Below, piece by piece: positions 53,310 through 57,629 of a stretch of 57,629 bases of DNA. This DNA is from Bacteroidales bacterium (GTDB lineage Bacteria > Bacteroidota > Bacteroidia > Bacteroidales > Azobacteroidaceae). How positions within the stretch are numbered: the stretch's first letter is position 1; every line of letters begins with the position of its first letter. The stretch is taken from the NCBI GenBank assembly GCA_003851245.1, contig BHEP01000013.1:1-57629 (forward strand), read 5' to 3'. The notes below the pieces were generated by a model. It saw only the letters and a program-made list of their open reading frames with translations. It was not told where the DNA came from and did no database searches. The translations under genes and the position numbers were made by a program.

Positions 53310-55457
53310 TTATTTTGGGAGTTCTGTATTTATATTTTCTTTCATGCTCAACTGTATTCTCTTTCTTTCCAAATCCACACTAAGCACCTTCACTTGCACA
53401 TGCTGGTGTATTTTAACTATTTCGGTAGGGTCCGACACGAAGCGGTTTGCCAATTCAGAGATGTGTACCAATCCTTTTTCTTTGACTCCTATATCTACAA
53501 AGCATCCAAAATTGGTGATGTTACTGACAATACCAGGCAATACGAGTCCTTCTTTGAGGTCTTTGATGGTACTTATTGTTTTGTCGAATTCAAATATTTT
53601 AATGCCCTCTCGAGGGTCTCGTCCAGGCTTGTCGAGCTCCTCCAGTATATCTTTGAGGGTGGGCATTCCAATTTGTTGGGAAATATATTTCTCCAGCTTT
53701 AGTTTGCTTTTTATTTCCTTGTCTGCAATAAGTTGCGATACCTCACAGCCCAAATCCTTAGCCATAGCCTGCACTACGTGGTATGCTTCGGGATGCACTG
53801 CGGAATTGTCTAGGGGGTTTTCGGCATTGGTAATGCGGAGGAATCCAGCACATTGCTCGAAGGCTTTGTCGCCCAGGCGAGGCACTTTTTTCAGTTCCTT
53901 TCGGTTTTTGAAAGCCCCATTTTCGCTCCTATAATTCACTATGTTTTGTGCCAATGCAGGGCCCAATCCCGACACATAAACTAAGAGGTGCTTGCTAGCA
54001 GTATTGACATTCACCCCCACGGAGTTTACGCAAGTTTCTATTGTTCTGTCTAGCGACGCTTTGAGTTTTCCTTGGTCTACATCATGTTGGTATTGTCCTA
54101 CACCTATGGATTTGGGATCAATTTTCACCAATTCTGCCAATGGATCCATCAGTCGTCGCGCTATGCTTACGGCACCTCTTACGGTAAGGTCGTATTCTGG
54201 AAATTCTTCTCTGGCTATTTTCGATGCCGAATAGATGGAAGCCCCATCTTCGCTCACCATAAACACCTGTATTTTGCGATCGAAGGGCACGTTTGCAATA
54301 AAATTTTCAGTTTCCCTGCTTGCCGTACCATTTCCAATGGCAATGGCATCAAGTTTGTAGGCATTTACCAGAGAAGCAATCTTCATTCCCGCCTTATTTC
54401 TTTCGTTTTGTGGAGGGTGTGGATAAATGGTTTCGTTGTGTAGCAAATTGCCTTGAGCATCCAAGCAAACCAGTTTGCAGCCCGTACGAAAACCAGGATC
54501 AAGGCCCAGCACCCTTTTTTGCCCTAGGGGAGGGGAGAGCAAGAGCTGCTTGAGGTTTTCGGCAAATACCTGTATTGCCATTTCATCGGCTTTTTCTTTC
54601 GAGAGTTGCGAAAATTCTGTTTCTATCGACGGTTTTAGCAAGCGTTTGTAGCTATCTTTTAGAGCTATTTCTACCTGCTGCGATGCCTCATTGTTTGTTT
54701 TAACAAAACGGCGATTGAGGGCCTCCAGGCAGTGGTCGTCTTGGGGAGATATCGCAACTCTGAGAATGCCTTCGGCCTCCGCTCTTCTGATGGCAAGAAG
54801 TCGGTGCGAAGAGCATTTGGCGAGGGGCTCACTGAAATCGAAATAATCCCTATACTTAGCTCCTTCCTCATCCTTGCCTTTAATCAATTTGGAAGTGATG
54901 CAGGCCTCTCTCTTAAAAATCGTGCGCATAGTATTTCGGGCGTGCTCATTTTCGTTTACCCATTCGGCAATAATGTCTCTAGCTCCTTGCAAGGCATCGT
55001 CAGGGTCTTTTACCTCTCCTACTACAAACTGCAAGGCTCTGTCTTGTACATTCCTTTCGTCTTGTAGGAATATGATCTGCGCCAAGGGTTCCAGTCCTTT
55101 TTTTCTAGCCATTTCGGCCTTCGTTTGGCGTTTGGGTTTGTATGGTAGGTAAATATCCTCCAATTGGGTGCTGTCCCACGATTTATCTATTCTGGACTTC
55201 AATTCAGGAGTAAGTTTACCCTGTTCCTCAATTGTTTTGAGGATTGTTTCCTTACGTTTGTTGAGTTCTATAAGTTTTTCGTACCACTGTTTGATGTCGC
55301 CAACTTCTATCTCGTCAAGCCCTCCAGTGACTTCTTTTCTATACCTGCTTATAAAGGGCATTGTTGCTCCCTGATCTAGGAGCTCCATAGTTTTAACTAT
55401 CTGCTGCTGAGAAATATTGAGCGATTTAGAAATAAGTTCTGCGTATATTGTTTGCAT
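53310..55457 (-). CDS. tex: Tex-family S1 RNA-binding protein
   Basis: Transcription accessory protein with nucleic-acid binding. Seen: 715 aa; helical N-terminal part (1 to about 200); a YqgF/RNase H-like domain with LGLDPGFRTGCKLVCLD (about 318-334); helix-hairpin-helix region with VNTASKHLLVYVSGLGPALAQNIVNYR (positions about 497-523); and a C-terminal S1 domain at about 640-710 with GCFVDIGVKEKGLVHISEL. Typical length is about 700-780. The MFS gene ends 15 nt upstream. Confidence 0.95.
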   Translation of the reverse strand: MQTIYAELISKSLNISQQQIVKTMELLDQGATMPFISRYRKEVTGGLDEIEVGDIKQWYEKLIELNKRKETILKTIEEQGKLTPELKSRIDKSWDSTQLEDIYLPYKPKRQTKAEMARKKGLEPLAQIIFLQDERNVQDRALQFVVGEVKDPDDALQGARDIIAEWVNENEHARNTMRTIFKREACITSKLIKGKDEEGAKYRDYFDFSEPLAKCSSHRLLAIRRAEAEGILRVAISPQDDHCLEALNRRFVKTNNEASQQVEIALKDSYKRLLKPSIETEFSQLSKEKADEMAIQVFAENLKQLLLSPPLGQKRVLGLDPGFRTGCKLVCLDAQGNLLHNETIYPHPPQNERNKAGMKIASLVNAYKLDAIAIGNGTASRETENFIANVPFDRKIQVFMVSEDGASIYSASKIAREEFPEYDLTVRGAVSIARRLMDPLAELVKIDPKSIGVGQYQHDVDQGKLKASLDRTIETCVNSVGVNVNTASKHLLVYVSGLGPALAQNIVNYRSENGAFKNRKELKKVPRLGDKAFEQCAGFLRITNAENPLDNSAVHPEAYHVVQAMAKDLGCEVSQLIADKEIKSKLKLEKYISQQIGMPTLKDILEELDKPGRDPREGIKIFEFDKTISTIKDLKEGLVLPGIVSNITNFGCFVDIGVKEKGLVHISELANRFVSDPTEIVKIHQHVQVKVLSVDLERKRIQLSMKENINTELPK

Positions 55458-55472
55458 AAAATTTTAAATAAT

Positions 55473-56882
55473 TCATTTTTTCCTGTTGGGTATTTCTAAT
55501 CCATATCCCATTTTCTTGTCTTCTTTTTTTAGAAGGAATGCAAAAATGATGGCAAGAGCACCAAAACAAGCAAAAATAAGCATGGGGTAGGTATAGTTGT
55601 ACTGCGTAACCTCTATTGATTTTCCATCAATAATTTTTGTGATGCTACCAGTAATGCAATATTCGTTGAGCACATATCCAATGAGCATTGGTACGCCCAT
55701 CAAGCCCCAGTTTTGTATCCAGAAAGTCATGGCATAGGCTGTTCCCAGTCTGTTCTCAGGAATTATTTTGGCTACCGAAGGCCACATTGCCGAAGGCACC
55801 AAGGAGAAAGCTATACCCAATACTAGCACTAGGGCTATGGCTACATACAAATTGTCGAGGGAGGGAATAGAGAACAATAGGTGAACAACTACCAAGATAC
55901 ACGAGCCAATTATCATCAGCGTAGCTCCCTTGCCTTTTTTGTCGTATAAATTGCCAAAAAAAGGCGTTAGAAATAGGGCTCCAAGGGGAAGTAGGGCAGG
56001 AATGTATCCGGCAAACTCGTCGGAGATACCAAATTTCTGAACGATGAGGTTGGTAGCATATTTTATAAAGGGGAAAACGGCCGAATAAAACAATACACAA
56101 AGTATGGATATATACCAAAAAGCGCGTATGCTGGCAATTTTTTTGATGTCGCTTAGTTTGAAAGCCTCTTCGGGACTGTTTGCTGCAGCTTCGGATTTGA
56201 CTTCTTTGTCTAGCCTGCGGTCGAACATGCAGAAGCAGATAAAGGCCATAAGACCAATACATAGAAGGAGCATGGCCAATAATATTGGGGCACTAATGTT
56301 GCCCGTCATTTGCACCAAGGGTATGGGAGTAAACATTGCAAGGGCTGTACCTATTCTTCCGGTGGAAGTATTCAGTCCTATTGCAAGGGCAAATTCCTTT
56401 CCTCTAAACCATCTGATAACGGCCTTGTTGGCAGTGATACCAAACATTTCGCAACCTACGCCAAAGACGGCAAAGCCTAGTCCGGCAATCATCGCAGATT
56501 TGTTGGCCGAAAGAATCTCCCAGGAGCCTATGCCAAGAGTCATAATCTCTTGGGTAGGTTCGGACGAAACTGCCAAATATTTGATGCAAGCGCCTGTAAT
56601 CATGATTATTATAGCCAAAACGCCAGTCATGCGTATTCCTATCTTATCCAATACTATTCCTGCTATAATGAGCATGAATAGGAAGACATTGAACCAGCCA
56701 TAACCACTGGTATACACTCCATAGTCGGCGGCCGACCATCCCAGTCCCGACTCTAATCGGCCTTGCAGGGGAGCCATGGCATCTGTAAGGTAATAGGCAC
56801 ATAGCATGGTGAATGATACCATACATAGGGCAGCCCATCGTGCCCATTTTGAATCTCTTAGCGAAGTTTTTACTGCTTCCAT
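55473..56882 (-). CDS. MFS transporter
   Basis: 469 aa, twelve probable membrane helices in two halves with a cytoplasmic loop at about 218-245 rich in charged residues (CMFDRRLDKEVKSEAAA). Seen: KNLGWSAADYGVY-like N-terminal half (GLGWSAADYGVYTSGYG at about 44-60), DKIGIRMTGVLA (about 79-90, the MFS motif A region) and LTPFFGNLYDKKGKGATLMI (second half). The protein is shorter than dual-domain transporters and resembles broad MFS families that carry small organic anions. Substrate cannot be told. It lies between maf and tex in the same direction. Confidence 0.85.
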   Translation of the reverse strand: MEAVKTSLRDSKWARWAALCMVSFTMLCAYYLTDAMAPLQGRLESGLGWSAADYGVYTSGYGWFNVFLFMLIIAGIVLDKIGIRMTGVLAIIIMITGACIKYLAVSSEPTQEIMTLGIGSWEILSANKSAMIAGLGFAVFGVGCEMFGITANKAVIRWFRGKEFALAIGLNTSTGRIGTALAMFTPIPLVQMTGNISAPILLAMLLLCIGLMAFICFCMFDRRLDKEVKSEAAANSPEEAFKLSDIKKIASIRAFWYISILCVLFYSAVFPFIKYATNLIVQKFGISDEFAGYIPALLPLGALFLTPFFGNLYDKKGKGATLMIIGSCILVVVHLLFSIPSLDNLYVAIALVLVLGIAFSLVPSAMWPSVAKIIPENRLGTAYAMTFWIQNWGLMGVPMLIGYVLNEYCITGSITKIIDGKSIEVTQYNYTYPMLIFACFGALAIIFAFLLKKEDKKMGYGLEIPNRKK

Positions 56883-56976
56883 AAATGTTATATTAATAAA
56901 TTGTTATAAACGAATAATGATTAATGAAGAATTGTGCCTTGGCAATAATGAAAGTATTATTCATCTTTCCCTAACT

Positions 56977-57564
56977 TCAAAATTCTTTAAGTTTCTTATA
57001 CAACAAGCGCACAGGAAGGCCCATCACGTTGTAGAAAGATCCTTCGAGATGCTCTACACCAATATAACCAATCCATTCCTGAACACCGTATGCACCAGCC
57101 TTGTCATAAGGCTTGTATTTGACTACATAATAATCTATTTCTTCTTCGTCGAGCTGGGCAAAAGTAACAATCGAAGTGGTGAAAAATGCCTCTTGCTTGG
57201 TCTTTGTTGTCAAACAAACCCCCGTAATTACTTCGTGCTTCTTGCCTGAAAGGCTGCGCAAAATTTCCTTGGCATCCTCCTCATTCTTGGGCTTGCCATA
57301 AACCTTACCATCAATCCACACAATGGTATCTGCCGTAATCAGCAGGTTGTCATCCTTAAGATAATCGGCATAGGCCCGAGCCTTTAGTTTTGATAAGAAA
57401 ACAGGAATTTCCTCCTTCCATAAATTCTCTGGGTAAGACTCGTCGATATCTTCGGGCAGGCTTAAGGTCTCATACGCAATATCCAAACCCGAAAGCAATT
57501 CCCTGCGCCTTGGCGAATTTGATCCCAAGATAATTTTGTATTGTGCTATATTTTTTAAAAACAT
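56977..57564 (-). CDS. maf: Maf-like nucleoside triphosphate pyrophosphatase
   Basis: Hydrolyses non-canonical or pyrimidine NTPs (dTTP/UTP-type) to the monophosphate, house-cleaning the nucleotide pool. Seen: 195 aa, usual length; N-terminal IILGSNSPRRRELLSGL (11-27), the family signature; LLITADTIVWIDGKVYGKP (about 74-92), and KAGAYGVQEWIGYIGVEHLEGS near 155-176. Upstream of the MFS gene by 94 nt. Confidence 0.93.
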   Translation of the reverse strand: MFLKNIAQYKIILGSNSPRRRELLSGLDIAYETLSLPEDIDESYPENLWKEEIPVFLSKLKARAYADYLKDDNLLITADTIVWIDGKVYGKPKNEEDAKEILRSLSGKKHEVITGVCLTTKTKQEAFFTTSIVTFAQLDEEEIDYYVVKYKPYDKAGAYGVQEWIGYIGVEHLEGSFYNVMGLPVRLLYKKLKEF

Positions 57565-57629
57565 ACTTTAAAATTGATTCGTAAAAATAAATAATAAATT
57601 AAATTTTGCCATTCCTTACAAACCTGAAG

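Noticed and set aside
53299..53934. 211-codon + strand frame
   Set aside because: Antisense of tex; Ser/Leu-rich shadow composition.
1..57629. CRISPR arrays, rRNA operons, riboswitches, complete insertion sequences
   Set aside because: None seen on reading both strands: no regularly spaced repeats, no 16S/23S signatures, no recognisable aptamer, no transposase with both ends intact.

Overview
The window is about 57.6 kb of low-GC DNA from a member of the Bacteroidota, most likely the order Bacteroidales. Evidence for this includes a SusC/SusD pair, TonB/ExbB/ExbD proteins of the Bacteroidetes type, a PorX-type PglZ response regulator, cargo proteins with C-terminal type IX secretion (T9SS) sorting domains, and small families largely confined to this phylum (DUF4492, DUF4831, DUF4835, HU-CCDC81/SPOR). 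Promoters match the Bacteroidetes consensus TTTG-N19/20-TAnnTTTG. Species cannot be fixed from the sequence alone. Gene content is mostly housekeeping.

Layout. 0.2-6.2 kb (+): ExbB, two ExbD, TonB and a small membrane protein, then a PstS-like lipoprotein and a TPR protein; this looks like a TonB energisation module with accessory genes. 6.3-10.0 kb (+): a nitroreductase, then a DUF4492 protein with cytochrome bd oxidase (cydAB). 10.1-18.1 kb (-): ribonuclease Z, then an accessory island with a truncated DinD-like gene, a one-gene type IIG-like restriction-modification enzyme, a 1.4-kb gene graveyard (internally deleted transposase, an outer-membrane-like fragment, a GyrI-like fragment fused to the 3' end of a metal P-type ATPase) and two glycosyltransferases. 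18.1-23.8 kb (-): HU-CCDC81/SPOR protein, then the rlmB-recN-DUF4835-coaBC cluster. 24.3-30.6 kb (+): an outer-membrane barrel protein, uvrB, a T9SS cargo protein and formate-tetrahydrofolate ligase (fhs). 30.7-37.7 kb (-): a minimal polysaccharide-utilisation locus (SusC, SusD, GH29 alpha-L-fucosidase). 37.9-40.9 kb: divergent dacB (PBP4) and gdhA. 41.0-43.6 kb (-): tRNA-Lys, obg, adk, hpt. 43.9-46.5 kb (+): nnr and a DUF4831 gene, converging on tsaE. 46.5-57.6 kb (-): tsaE, porX, a HerA-like ATPase, rlmD, a secreted esterase with a T9SS tail, tex, an MFS transporter and maf.

How the genes fit together. The TonB module would energise outer-membrane receptors such as the SusC protein of the fucosidase locus. 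PorX and the DUF4835 (PorD-like) protein link to the T9SS, whose probable cargo includes the esterase and the 27.5-kb repeat protein. No CRISPR array, rRNA operon or complete mobile element was seen. Nothing here is clearly a wholly new system. The strongest candidates for a second look are the decayed island at 11-16 kb, the small membrane proteins next to cydA and tonB, a predicted leaderless promoter at 19.15 kb and several unexplained hairpins.
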